Position numbers and translations under genes: made by a program
Shown: positions 41,475 through 49,399 of the stretch, in pieces
Position numbering within the stretch: the first letter of the stretch is position 1
Layout: the number at the start of each line of letters is the position of its first letter
Source: Oscillospiraceae bacterium
Lineage (GTDB): Bacteria; Bacillota; Clostridia; Oscillospirales; Acutalibacteraceae
NCBI GenBank assembly: GCA_031256825.1
Contig: JAIRPV010000027.1
Coordinates: 1 to 64,000, forward strand
Direction: 5' to 3'
Length of the DNA: 64,000 nucleotides
The notes under the pieces: generated by a model
Told to the model about the DNA's origin: nothing
What the model saw: only the letters and a program-made list of their open reading frames with translations
Databases searched by the model: none

Positions 41475-42464
41475 ATGAAACGGAACTTGTTTTTGCGCCT
41501 GGCGGCGCTGGCAACGATCCTGACGGTTGCAACTGCCTCGCTGTGCTATGGGAAATACACGTCCACGGAAGCGGATGGCGCGGATTTTTATTTGACCAAT
41601 TCAAAGACAGAGATCTTATACACCAGCGGAAGCGGAAGCTTTACTCCGGCAAAAGGGTATTGGGCCATTTATATGAAAGGCGGGGCGGGAGGAAGAGTCA
41701 ACTATTCGAACAGCGGCCAAGGCGGCGCGGCGGGAACGCTCATGACGATATGCGAGTTTTCCGGGTCAACCGTTTATTATTGGGTTGCCGCAGGGGGGAA
41801 TGCGTCGCCTTCTAATAATAGCTTTACTGGCTCTGCAAGCTATGGCGGAGGAGAAGGCTATGGCGCAGGACAAACGAAAGCAAAGGCGGCTGGCGGCGGC
41901 GGCGCTTCGGTGCTTGCAACGGGAGCAACCCCAACTGCGGCAAACCTGATTGCGGTAGCTGGCGGCGGGGGCGGGGGCGGCCCCGCCTGGAACCCAACCA
42001 ATGACAATGTGCAGGGAGGCGACGGCGGCATTTTAGCGCCAACGGTCGGCAGCGGCGTTGCTGCCGGCACCTGCGGCGGAAACAACAGAACCCAAACAAC
42101 CGCCCAAGGCAACAATGGCGCGGGCGGCGGCGGCGCGGGCAGCGCCGGAAGCGGCGGCAATAACGCTGGGTTTTTAAGGGGCGGCGACACCAGCTCTTGG
42201 GGCGGGGGCGGCGGAAGCGGATATTATGGCGGGGGCGGCGGAAGCGGCGATAATAACGGCGGCGGGGGCGGCGGCTCTTCCTGGTCAAGCGGCTCAGCTA
42301 TGATCACAACAGGGGCCTATGCCTATGCCTACAATTATTTTGATGCAAAGGGATATCTGACTGCGCCGCCCAGGGTCATTAAAGGCGGAGAGAATGGGTA
42401 CAGCGGCCTGATCCATATGGTTTACCTCGGCCTGAACCCGGTTGCCGGAGCGGAGTTCTTTTAA
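41475..42464 (+). CDS. Secreted glycine-rich protein
   Basis: 329 residues from ATG 41475, after AGGAGAAATACA. Signal peptide (MKRNLFLRLAALATILTVATASLCYG), then KYTSTEADGADFYLTNS, echoing the KY...A pattern of the upstream protein. The large middle (about 65-265) has a Gly-rich domain with conserved-looking GQGGAAGTL, YWVAAGGN, GGGASVLATG and LIAVAGGGGGGG; this resembles the glycine-rich domain family found in ALK-like and bacterial surface proteins. The C terminus is short and beta-like. Likely co-transcribed with 40835 and exported together; surface adhesion or matrix is inferred. Confidence 0.75.
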   Translation: MKRNLFLRLAALATILTVATASLCYGKYTSTEADGADFYLTNSKTEILYTSGSGSFTPAKGYWAIYMKGGAGGRVNYSNSGQGGAAGTLMTICEFSGSTVYYWVAAGGNASPSNNSFTGSASYGGGEGYGAGQTKAKAAGGGGASVLATGATPTAANLIAVAGGGGGGGPAWNPTNDNVQGGDGGILAPTVGSGVAAGTCGGNNRTQTTAQGNNGAGGGGAGSAGSGGNNAGFLRGGDTSSWGGGGGSGYYGGGGGSGDNNGGGGGGSSWSSGSAMITTGAYAYAYNYFDAKGYLTAPPRVIKGGENGYSGLIHMVYLGLNPVAGAEFF

Positions 42465-42488
42465 CCCCGTAAAAATTTTATTTTTCCC

Positions 42489-42517
42489 TTGCATTTCCCA
42501 AAATCCTGTGTTATAAT
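42489..42517 (+). promoter_or_regulatory. Promoter of the cobalamin operon
   Basis: TTGCAT, 17-base spacer, TATAAT. It is immediately upstream of the riboswitch. Confidence 0.85.
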
Positions 42518-42523
42518 AGAGAT

Positions 42524-42735
42524 GTTGCATGGTGCGCCCTCGGGCGCTAAGAGGGAACCCGGTGCGAATCCGGGGCAGCTCACATCTACTGTTATCAGCT
42601 ACGGCTTGCCCACGCGCGCGGCCATTGGGGTTCATGCCCCGAGAAGGCGGGCAAGCCGGTTTGAACTGAAAGCCAGGAAACCTGCCAAGCAACGGTGCAA
42701 CCTTTCGGTGAGGAAAGCGCTGTTGCCATTTTGGG
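42524..42735 (+). promoter_or_regulatory. Cobalamin riboswitch
   Basis: The aptamer landmarks are present in order: GGTGC, AAGAGGGAACCCGGTGCGAATCCGGGGCAGC, then after a variable helix the B12-box-type sequence TGAAAGCCAGGAAACCTGCC. It begins at the predicted transcript start and is followed by extra hairpins and a terminator at 42778. When bound to B12 it should stop transcription of the downstream surface-protein and ECF genes. 3' boundary is approximate. Confidence 0.93.
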
Positions 42736-42777
42736 CTTGCCGCACAGGCGGCTGGCTTTTTAGGGTAATAGGCACAA

Positions 42778-42809
42778 GCCTTGCCGGAACACGGCAGGGC
42801 AAATTTTTT
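42778..42809 (+). terminator. Expression-platform terminator of the riboswitch
   Basis: GCCTTGCCG, GAACA loop, CGGCAGGGC (9 bp with one G-U), then AAATTTTTT. It lies 40 bases before the first gene. Confidence 0.85.
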
Positions 42810-42848
42810 ATGCCCCGCCGCGTGCGGCAATGAAAGGATTCCAATCTT

Positions 42849-44024
42849 ATGAACAAAACGCATACCACAAAACGGTGGCTCTCGGCGCTGCTGGCGGCTG
42901 TTATGGCGCTGGGGCTGCTGTTCACAGCCGTTGTGCCCGCCTCGGCGGCGGGTTCCCTTTCCATAACCATCAGCTACTCGGACGGCACGGGCTTTTGGAT
43001 AGCGCCGGGCAGCCGCTTTGCCGTAGCCGCCGACGCGGCGGAGGACTATGGCTACGAAGACAGCTTTGGCGGCGGCAAGACCTCTGCTCTGGATGCTGTT
43101 GTGGCGGCCGTCGCCGCCATCTACGGCGAGGACAAGGACGCCGTCAACGAAGCGCTGAAGGTTTCCGGCGGCGGGATATCGGACTTTTTGGGGCACGGCT
43201 ATAATTTTATCTATTTGGTGAACGACGTTTTGCCCGGCGACACCCCTGTGACCGACTATGAACTGCACGACGGCGACAGCGTTGCGCTCTATGCCTTGCA
43301 GGAGGATTATGCCGACGACGTGTTGGTATGGTTTGAACAGGATGGGCAAAAAATAACCTCGATCCAAGCGGAAGCCGGGGCGCCCTTTGAGGTGACGGTG
43401 AAAGGCATTGGCGCTTTTGGATGGGGCGACTGGGCCATGCCGGAAGACAGTTATGCGGGCGCGGGGATTGTTCCGGTCACGCTGGAAGATTCCGGGCTGG
43501 GGTTCCAGGCCGGCCGGTTGGGGGATACCCCCATCGCGGTTTCGGACGCGAACGGCAAGGCGGTGATCACGCTCCCCACGGCCGGGAAGCAAGTTCTTTC
43601 CGCCGTTGAGTGGGATTCCGATACCGGGGTTGCGGTGATTACCCCCTGGCTGGAAGTGACTGTTGTGAAACCCCTGGCTGAAGAGAAGGCCGACGCGAAG
43701 GCCGCGCTTGCCGCTTATCGGAACGCCGCGGATTACCGGGACGCCGAGAAAGCCGCTCTGGCCGCCGCGATTACGGCGGGCAGCGAGGCAATCGACAAAG
43801 CCGCCGACGCTGCGGGCGTTGCAAGCGCGCTTGCCGCCGCAAAGGCCGCGATTGACGCCATCAAGACCTACGCGCAGCTGACCCAGTGGTGGGAAAGCCC
43901 GCCGCTGAACCCGTTCTGGCACTGGGTATTGCGCTACCTGCTCTTCGGCTGGATCTGGATGGAGCCTGCCAATGTGGCGTGGTTCCGGCATTACATCCTC
44001 TTCGGCTGGGCGAAGAAGGCCTAA
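42849..44024 (+). CDS. Secreted protein with transcobalamin-C-terminal-like (DUF4430-type) domain
   Basis: 391 residues. Signal peptide (about 1-34, ending PASAA). Residues about 75-155 have the DUF4430 pattern of TSALDAVVAAV, a hydrophobic YNFIYLVND strand and YELHDGDSVALYAL. A beta-sandwich-like segment follows (GKAVITLPTAGKQVLSAV), then an Ala-rich helical pair (about 285-340). The C terminus is aromatic: NPFWHWVLRYLLFGWIWM and FGWAKKA, without LPXTG. The DUF4430 fold is related to the C-terminal beta domain of vertebrate transcobalamin and intrinsic factor. Being first after a B12 riboswitch argues for B12 or corrinoid capture. Domain call is by motif. Confidence 0.8.
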   Translation: MNKTHTTKRWLSALLAAVMALGLLFTAVVPASAAGSLSITISYSDGTGFWIAPGSRFAVAADAAEDYGYEDSFGGGKTSALDAVVAAVAAIYGEDKDAVNEALKVSGGGISDFLGHGYNFIYLVNDVLPGDTPVTDYELHDGDSVALYALQEDYADDVLVWFEQDGQKITSIQAEAGAPFEVTVKGIGAFGWGDWAMPEDSYAGAGIVPVTLEDSGLGFQAGRLGDTPIAVSDANGKAVITLPTAGKQVLSAVEWDSDTGVAVITPWLEVTVVKPLAEEKADAKAALAAYRNAADYRDAEKAALAAAITAGSEAIDKAADAAGVASALAAAKAAIDAIKTYAQLTQWWESPPLNPFWHWVLRYLLFGWIWMEPANVAWFRHYILFGWAKKA

Positions 44025-44139
44025 TCCGGGCGTTTCATCAAAACCGCGCAACCGAATCACCGTTGCTCGCATCCCTATCATTCTTGCGCGGGAAGCTGCT
44101 TGCGGGCGGCTTCCCGTTTGATACAAAGGAGTGTACGCT

Positions 44140-45270
44140 ATGAAAAAAAAGCGTTGTTCAGCTGTTTTGGCCCTGCTGCTGGGGCTTGCCATTCTGTTTG
44201 GCGCAGCCGCCGGCGCTGCCCCCGCCGACGACGCGCGGGCGGCCGCGCTGGGATACCTGCGAGAAAAAGTGCCCAGCCCGGCGGCCGACAGCGTTGGCGG
44301 CGAATGGGCTTTGATTGCCCAGGCGCGCGCCGGGCAGCTAGCCGAGGCGCAAAAGAGCGCCTATCTTGCCAACCTGGAGCGGTCGATCCGGGCGAACGCC
44401 ACAGTGGATGCGGCCACCGGCGCGGCCCGGTTCAGCCGCCTGACCGACAATGCCCGCGCCGTGCTGGCGCTGACCTCCGTTGGCATAGACGCGGCGCGGT
44501 TCCAAGAATATGATCTGATCAGCGCGCTGCCGGATTTGGCGCAGCTCCAGCGGCAGGGCGTGCCCGCCGTCGCTTACGCTTTGCTGGCGCTGGACAGCGG
44601 CAATTATCTCAATCATTCGCAGGGCGGCGAGTTTCGCTCCTCCGCTGTGGAGTGGCTGACAGGCCACGCCGCGGCAACCGGCGGCTGGAACCTTGCGGGC
44701 AGCGCGACGGGGGCCGCCGCGCCGGACATCACGGGCATGGTGCTGCAGGCGCTGGCGCCTTACTCCAACGCGGGGGAAGACGCTGCGCGCGCCGCTGTGC
44801 GGAGCGCTTTGGACGCATTGCAAACAATGCAGGACGCCGACGGCGGTTTTTGTTTTGAAGACGAGGGCAAAACCGCCGAAAGCGCCGCGCAGGTGCTTGC
44901 GGGGCTTGCCGCGATGGGCGAAAGCGGCGCGCTTTTTGACGGCGCGCTGGGGAATCTGCTCACTTATCAGGAGGCGGGCGGCGGCTTCCGGCACACGGAA
45001 GACGGCGCGGTCAACCAGATGGCCACCGAACAGGCGGCGCTGGCGCTCGTGGCCTGCGATCGCTTTGCCAAAGGCGAAACCGCCCTATATGACATGAGCG
45101 ACGTGGCGCTTGCCCCGTTTGCCCCGGCTGCCCCGGCTGCTCCCGAGCCAAAGCCCGATTCCGGCACAGCCGCGAAGCACTGGTGGAAGGACATGAACCT
45201 GTTCCTGAAAATATTTTTGGGGATCATCACGCTGGGCCTTGTGCCGCTGATTGGCATGCTGTCGGCATAA
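44140..45270 (+). CDS. Secreted alpha/alpha-toroid protein, transcobalamin alpha-domain-like
   Basis: 376 residues from ATG 44140, with AAAGGA nine bases upstream; the track's GTG 44131 is closer than a normal spacing. Signal peptide (MKKKRCSAVLALLLGLAILFGAAAGA). The body is built of helix pairs with prenyltransferase/squalene-cyclase-type turns: GGWNLAG, QDADGGFCF, QEAGGGFRH. These are the same alpha6/alpha6-toroid features as the N-terminal domain of transcobalamin/intrinsic factor. A Pro/Ala linker leads to a C-terminal membrane segment (FLKIFLGIITLGLVPLIGML), so it is probably cell-surface anchored. A hairpin (GGGAAGC/GCTTCCC) lies in the 115-base gap upstream. Confidence 0.82.
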   Translation: MKKKRCSAVLALLLGLAILFGAAAGAAPADDARAAALGYLREKVPSPAADSVGGEWALIAQARAGQLAEAQKSAYLANLERSIRANATVDAATGAARFSRLTDNARAVLALTSVGIDAARFQEYDLISALPDLAQLQRQGVPAVAYALLALDSGNYLNHSQGGEFRSSAVEWLTGHAAATGGWNLAGSATGAAAPDITGMVLQALAPYSNAGEDAARAAVRSALDALQTMQDADGGFCFEDEGKTAESAAQVLAGLAAMGESGALFDGALGNLLTYQEAGGGFRHTEDGAVNQMATEQAALALVACDRFAKGETALYDMSDVALAPFAPAAPAAPEPKPDSGTAAKHWWKDMNLFLKIFLGIITLGLVPLIGMLSA

Positions 45271-45295
45271 AAGGCGAGCGAAAGGGCTGAGAGAT

Positions 45296-46201
45296 ATGAG
45301 GAAGCTGCTGAAATCCGGGCGGGCAAAAATTGCTCTGGCGGCGCTTTGCGTGGGCTTGCTGCTGGCCGCCGCGTTTTTTCTTGCCCCGGGGGCGAACCAA
45401 CCGGCTGGCCTGACGACCGCCGCGACGCAAACCGCCGCCGCAACCACCGACGACTGGCCCAGCTTTGTTATGCCAACGGACGTCCCTTCCAGCGCAACCG
45501 CTGCGGCGCAAGCGGCCGCCGTTCCTGCGGCAATCACCGCCGCCGCGCCCCGAACAACAAGTATCACCACGGCAAAGCCGGCAACCGTGCAGACAACGCA
45601 GACAACTTCAACAACAGCAACAACACTAACAATAGCAACAACAGCATCAACAACAAAAGCTATTACTACAACAGCAACAACAAAAGCAATTACTACAACA
45701 GCAATAACAGAAACACAAGCAATTACAACTGCGACAACGACAACGACTACAACGACAACGACAACGACCGCGGCGATCGTTCCGCTGCCAACGAAAACCT
45801 GCGTGATTTCGATCCAGTGCGCAACGCTGCTGCAAAACTTGGAACAGCTCAGCGAAGAAACACGCAAACTTGTGCCGCCGGATGGCTTTTTGCTCCGGCC
45901 CAAAACGATCGTCCTCAGCGCGGGCGAAAGCGCCTTCAGCGCATTGCAGCGCGCGGCGCGAAGCGAAAATATTCACATGGAGTTTACGCAGAATCCCGCG
46001 CTGAACAGCGCCTATATCCGGGGCATCGGCAATATTTACGAGTTCGACTGCGGCCCAACCTCCGGCTGGATGTATCGCGTCAACGGCGAATTTCCGAGCG
46101 TTGGCTGCGGCCAGTATACCCTGAAAGACGGCGACAGCCTGGATTTTCTGTATTCCTGCAACCTGGGGAAGGACATTGGCGGGAGCAACGCGACCGGTTA
46201 G
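45296..46201 (+). CDS. Membrane-anchored DUF4430 (transcobalamin beta-domain-like) protein
   Basis: 301 residues from ATG 45296. An N-terminal membrane segment (about 11-30) is followed by a Thr/Ala-rich linker of some 140 residues (runs such as ITTTATTKAITTT), likely spanning the cell wall. The C-terminal domain (about 180-300) is a clear DUF4430: FSALQRAARSENIHMEF, IRGIGNIYEFDCGPTSGWMYRVNG, GQYTLKDGDSLDFLYSCNLG. The W-M-Y-R-V-N-G and L-x-D-G-D blocks are diagnostic. With the alpha-toroid protein just upstream it could make the two halves of a transcobalamin-like cage. It precedes EcfT by nine bases. Confidence 0.88.
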   Translation: MRKLLKSGRAKIALAALCVGLLLAAAFFLAPGANQPAGLTTAATQTAAATTDDWPSFVMPTDVPSSATAAAQAAAVPAAITAAAPRTTSITTAKPATVQTTQTTSTTATTLTIATTASTTKAITTTATTKAITTTAITETQAITTATTTTTTTTTTTTAAIVPLPTKTCVISIQCATLLQNLEQLSEETRKLVPPDGFLLRPKTIVLSAGESAFSALQRAARSENIHMEFTQNPALNSAYIRGIGNIYEFDCGPTSGWMYRVNGEFPSVGCGQYTLKDGDSLDFLYSCNLGKDIGGSNATG

Positions 46202-46209
46202 GAGGCCTT

Positions 46210-47085
46210 ATGCGTCAAGATAGTTTCGCGGGGTACCATCCCGCTGTTCAGCTGCTCTATTTTGCGCTGGTGCTGGGCTGCGCTGTGGCGATGGGCCATC
46301 CGGTGTGCCTGGCGCTGTCGTTTGTCTGCGCGCTGGCCTGCGCGCTGCGGTTGCGCGCGGGGGGGCGCAGGCAATTGCTTTGGCTGCTGCCCGGCTGTGC
46401 CCTGGCGGCGCTGGTCAACCCCGCTTTCAGCCACCGGGGCGCTACGATTCTGGCCTATTTCCCCGGGGGCAATCCGCTTACGCTGGAGTCGATCCTGTTT
46501 GGGATATCTTCTTCGGCGGCGCTTGTTACCGTGCTGCTTTGGTTCCGCTATTTGAACGCCGTGCTGGACAGCGAAAAAATCCTTTGGCTCTTCGGGCGGG
46601 CGGCACCGGGGCTTTCGCTGCTGCTGAGCCTGTCGCTGCGCTTTGTGCCAAGATTTGCCGCGCAGGCGAGGGCGATTGAAGAAGCGCAGCGCTGCGTTGG
46701 GGAAGAAGCGCGGGGCCTGCTGCGCCGCGCGCGGCACGGCATGCGCGTGCTTTCGATTCTAGTCACATGGGCGCTCGAAAACGCGATCGACACCGCCGAC
46801 AGCATGAAGGCCCGGGGCTATGGCCTGCCGGGGCGCAGCGCTTTTTCGATCTACCGGTTCGATCGGCGCGATGGGCTTGCGCTGTTTTTTCTTGTCTTTT
46901 GCGGCGGCGCGGCAATCGGCGGCGCGGCGTTTGGCCGGCTGAAATTTCACTATTACCCCACGGCGGGCGGCGCGGCGCCTGATCTGGCGCAAATTTGCCT
47001 GTTCGCGGCATATGGCGCGCTGTGCGGCCTGCCGCTGATCCTCAACGCGAAGGAGGCTCTGCAATGGAAGCGATTGCGGAACTGA
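46210..47085 (+). CDS. ecfT: ECF transporter transmembrane subunit EcfT (CbiQ-like)
   Basis: 291 residues from ATG 46210 after AGGAGG; the track extends it falsely into the Thr-rich gene in another frame. Several membrane segments surround the EcfT coupling motifs SMKARGYG (A-R-G type) and ARGLLRRARHG. EcfT links the substrate-binding S subunit to the ATPases. It overlaps the ATPase gene by 22 bases. The whole set from 42849 lies under a cobalamin riboswitch, so cobalamin or a precursor is the predicted substrate. Confidence 0.9.
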   Translation: MRQDSFAGYHPAVQLLYFALVLGCAVAMGHPVCLALSFVCALACALRLRAGGRRQLLWLLPGCALAALVNPAFSHRGATILAYFPGGNPLTLESILFGISSSAALVTVLLWFRYLNAVLDSEKILWLFGRAAPGLSLLLSLSLRFVPRFAAQARAIEEAQRCVGEEARGLLRRARHGMRVLSILVTWALENAIDTADSMKARGYGLPGRSAFSIYRFDRRDGLALFFLVFCGGAAIGGAAFGRLKFHYYPTAGGAAPDLAQICLFAAYGALCGLPLILNAKEALQWKRLRN

Positions 47086-48656
47086 GGGAGTTCTGTTTTA
47101 CCTACCCCGGAGCAACCGCCCCCGCCCTGCGGGAGATCTGCCTGAAGATAGCGCCGGGCGAGTTTGCCGTGCTGTGCGGCCCCAGCGGGTGCGGCAAAAC
47201 CACGCTGCTGCGGCAGCTCAAGCCCGCCCTTGCGCCGCACGGCACGGTTTCTGGTGAAATTTTTTTTGCGGGCGCGCCGCTGAGAGCGCTTTCGCCGCGC
47301 GACGGGGCGCAGAAGATTGGCTTTGTGCTGCAAAACCCCGAAAATCAGGTGGTTACAGATAAAGTTTGGCACGAGCTGGCGTTCGGGCTGGAGTCGCTGG
47401 GCTACGACAACCGTGCCATTCGCCTGCGCACGGCGGAAATGGCCAGTTTTTTTGGGATAGAACCCTGGTTCCGCCGGGATGTCGGCACGCTTTCCGGCGG
47501 GCAGAAGCAATTGCTTGCGCTGGCTTCCGTCATGGCGACGCAGCCGGATCTGCTGTTGCTCGACGAGCCAACAGGGCAGCTGGATCCCATTGCGGCGGGC
47601 GAATTTTTAGCGGCGCTGGCGCGGCTGAACCGGGAGCTTGGTGTGACGATAATTCTCACGGAACACCGGCTGGAGGAAGCGCTGCCGCTGGCTTCGCAGG
47701 CGATTGTGATGGACGAAGGGCGCGTGTTATGCACGGGCACGCCTGCGGAAATTGGGCGCGGCCTGCGGGAGCTGCGCCACGGCATGTTTGCCGCCATGCC
47801 CGTGCCCATGCGGGTTTGGGCCGCTGTGCCGAACACGGAACCCTGCCCGGTGACTGTGCGGGAAGGGCGGGAATGGCTGCGCGCGCCGCTGCGGCGCATT
47901 GCGGCGGAAGAACCCGCGCCGGTTGGGGAGCCGGCTGTTGTTTTCGACGATATTTGGTTCCAATACGAAAAAGAAGGCCCAGCGATACTCAAAGGGCTTT
48001 CGCTGCGGGCGTATCCGGGGGAAATCACGGCAATTCTGGGCGGCAACGGCGCGGGCAAAACCACGGCGCTGATGGTTATGGCGGGCCTGCGCAAGGCATA
48101 CCGGGGGAAAACGAAGGCCGCGGGACGGCGGGCCGCCCTGCCCCAGAACCCGCATACGCTGTTTGCGGCGAACACCCTGCGGGCGGATTTGGCGGCGGCG
48201 CCGAACGGCGAATCGCCGCAAAAAATGCGCGATATCACGGCGCTTTGCCATCTGGAGGGCTTGCTGGAACGCCATCCCTACGATCTTTCGGGCGGCGAGC
48301 AGCAGCGCGCCGCGCTGGCGAAAGTGCTGCTGACGGAGCCGGACATCCTGCTGCTCGACGAACCGACCAAAGGCCTGGACGCGAAGTTCAAACTCGAATT
48401 TGCCGCGATCCTGAAAAAACTCATCGGCAAAGGCGTGGCCGTTGTGATGGTGAGCCACGACATAGAGTTTTGCGCCGGCAACGCCAGCCGCTGTATTCTG
48501 CTGTTCGACGGCGCCGCCGTGGCCGAAGGGCCGCCGCGCGCGTTTTTTTCCGGCAACAGTTTTTATACCACCGCCGCCAACCGCATGGCCCGGCACGTTT
48601 TGCCGCAGGCGATAACGGCGGAGGATATCATTTTTGCGCTGGGAGGCGAAGCATGA
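47064..48656 (+). CDS. ECF transporter double ATPase (EcfA-EcfA' fusion)
   Basis: 530 residues from ATG 47064 after AAGGAGG. Two ABC ATPase domains are fused: Walker A GPSGCGKTTLL with LSGGQKQLLALAS and LLLLDEPTGQLDP in the first (1-260), and GGNGAGKTTAL with LSGGEQQRAALAK and ILLLDEPTKGLD in the second (about 290-530). Both domains look catalytically complete. The fusion is a common layout for dedicated ECF systems. Its stop overlaps the next start (ATGA). Confidence 0.93.
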   Translation: MEAIAELREFCFTYPGATAPALREICLKIAPGEFAVLCGPSGCGKTTLLRQLKPALAPHGTVSGEIFFAGAPLRALSPRDGAQKIGFVLQNPENQVVTDKVWHELAFGLESLGYDNRAIRLRTAEMASFFGIEPWFRRDVGTLSGGQKQLLALASVMATQPDLLLLDEPTGQLDPIAAGEFLAALARLNRELGVTIILTEHRLEEALPLASQAIVMDEGRVLCTGTPAEIGRGLRELRHGMFAAMPVPMRVWAAVPNTEPCPVTVREGREWLRAPLRRIAAEEPAPVGEPAVVFDDIWFQYEKEGPAILKGLSLRAYPGEITAILGGNGAGKTTALMVMAGLRKAYRGKTKAAGRRAALPQNPHTLFAANTLRADLAAAPNGESPQKMRDITALCHLEGLLERHPYDLSGGEQQRAALAKVLLTEPDILLLDEPTKGLDAKFKLEFAAILKKLIGKGVAVVMVSHDIEFCAGNASRCILLFDGAAVAEGPPRAFFSGNSFYTTAANRMARHVLPQAITAEDIIFALGGEA

Positions 48657-49391
48657 AGGCAAAAGCGGCGCAACGCTCATCCAACTTGAAAAAGCCAAAT
48701 CGCGGCGCGCTTGCGGCGCTGCCGCTGCTGCTGATTCCGCTGACCATTTTTGTGGGCATGCATTGGCTGGGCGACCGCAAGTTTTATTTTATTTCGCTGC
48801 TGATTGTGCTGGAGGCGCTGCTGCCGTTTTTTTTTTGCGTTCGAGGGCAGCCGCCCCAAAGCGCGGGAGCTGGTTACCATTGCCGTGCTGTGCGCGCTGG
48901 CCGTGGCGGGCCGCGCGGCGTTTTTTATGATTCCGCAGGTGAAGCCCATGGCGGCTGTCGTGATTCTTGCGGGCGCGGCTTTTGGCGGCGGTGCGGGGTT
49001 TCTGGTGGGGGCTGTGTCGGCCTTTGTGAGCAACCTCTTTTTTGGGCAAGGCCCCTGGACGCCGTGGCAGATGTTTGCTTTCGGGTTGATTGGCTTTTTT
49101 TCCGGGCTGCTGTTTCGGCGGCCCGCGCGCCGCCCGCGCGCCCGGCGGTTGGCCCTGTGCGCTTACGGCGGCCTTTCGGTCATGATCATTTACGGCCTGC
49201 TGATGGATACGCAAAGCGCCCTGATGCTGAGCGAGCCTTCCTGGCCGCTGATGGCGGCGGCCTGGCTGCGCGGCCTGTCGTTCAACCTTGCGCACGCGCT
49301 TTCCACCGTGTTTTTTTTGGCGGTGATGGCGCGGCCCATGCTGGAAAAGATAGACCGGCTCAAGCTGAAATATGGCATGCTGGCCGGGTGA
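48653..49391 (+). pseudogene. ECF transporter S component interrupted at a T10 tract (authentic or sequencing frameshift)
   Basis: Two frames together encode one membrane protein. From ATG 48653 (GGGAGGCGAAGC upstream) the first frame gives MKAKAAQRSSNLKKP through VLEALLPFFF at 48835. The second frame continues AFEGSRPKARELVTIAVLCALAV to the stop at 49391. The junction is a run of ten T (48827-48836); with nine the full protein of about 245 residues is restored. The sequence has six or so membrane segments and ECF S-type features (MAAVVILAGAAFGGGAGFLVGAVSAFVSNLF...WTPWQMFAFGLIGFFSG). It is the last gene of the riboswitch operon and would bind the vitamin. I label it pseudogene only because the frame is broken as given. 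Confidence 0.8.
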
Positions 49392-49399
49392 CTTCTGGT

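Noticed and set aside
41850-42290. Satellite or CRISPR-like repeat in GGCGGCGG-rich DNA
   Set aside because: It is the coding sequence of a glycine-rich domain; repeats are codon-level.
45590-45780. ACA/ACAACA microsatellite as a noncoding repeat
   Set aside because: In frame it encodes the Thr-rich spacer of the DUF4430 protein. Slippage there remains possible but would often keep frame.
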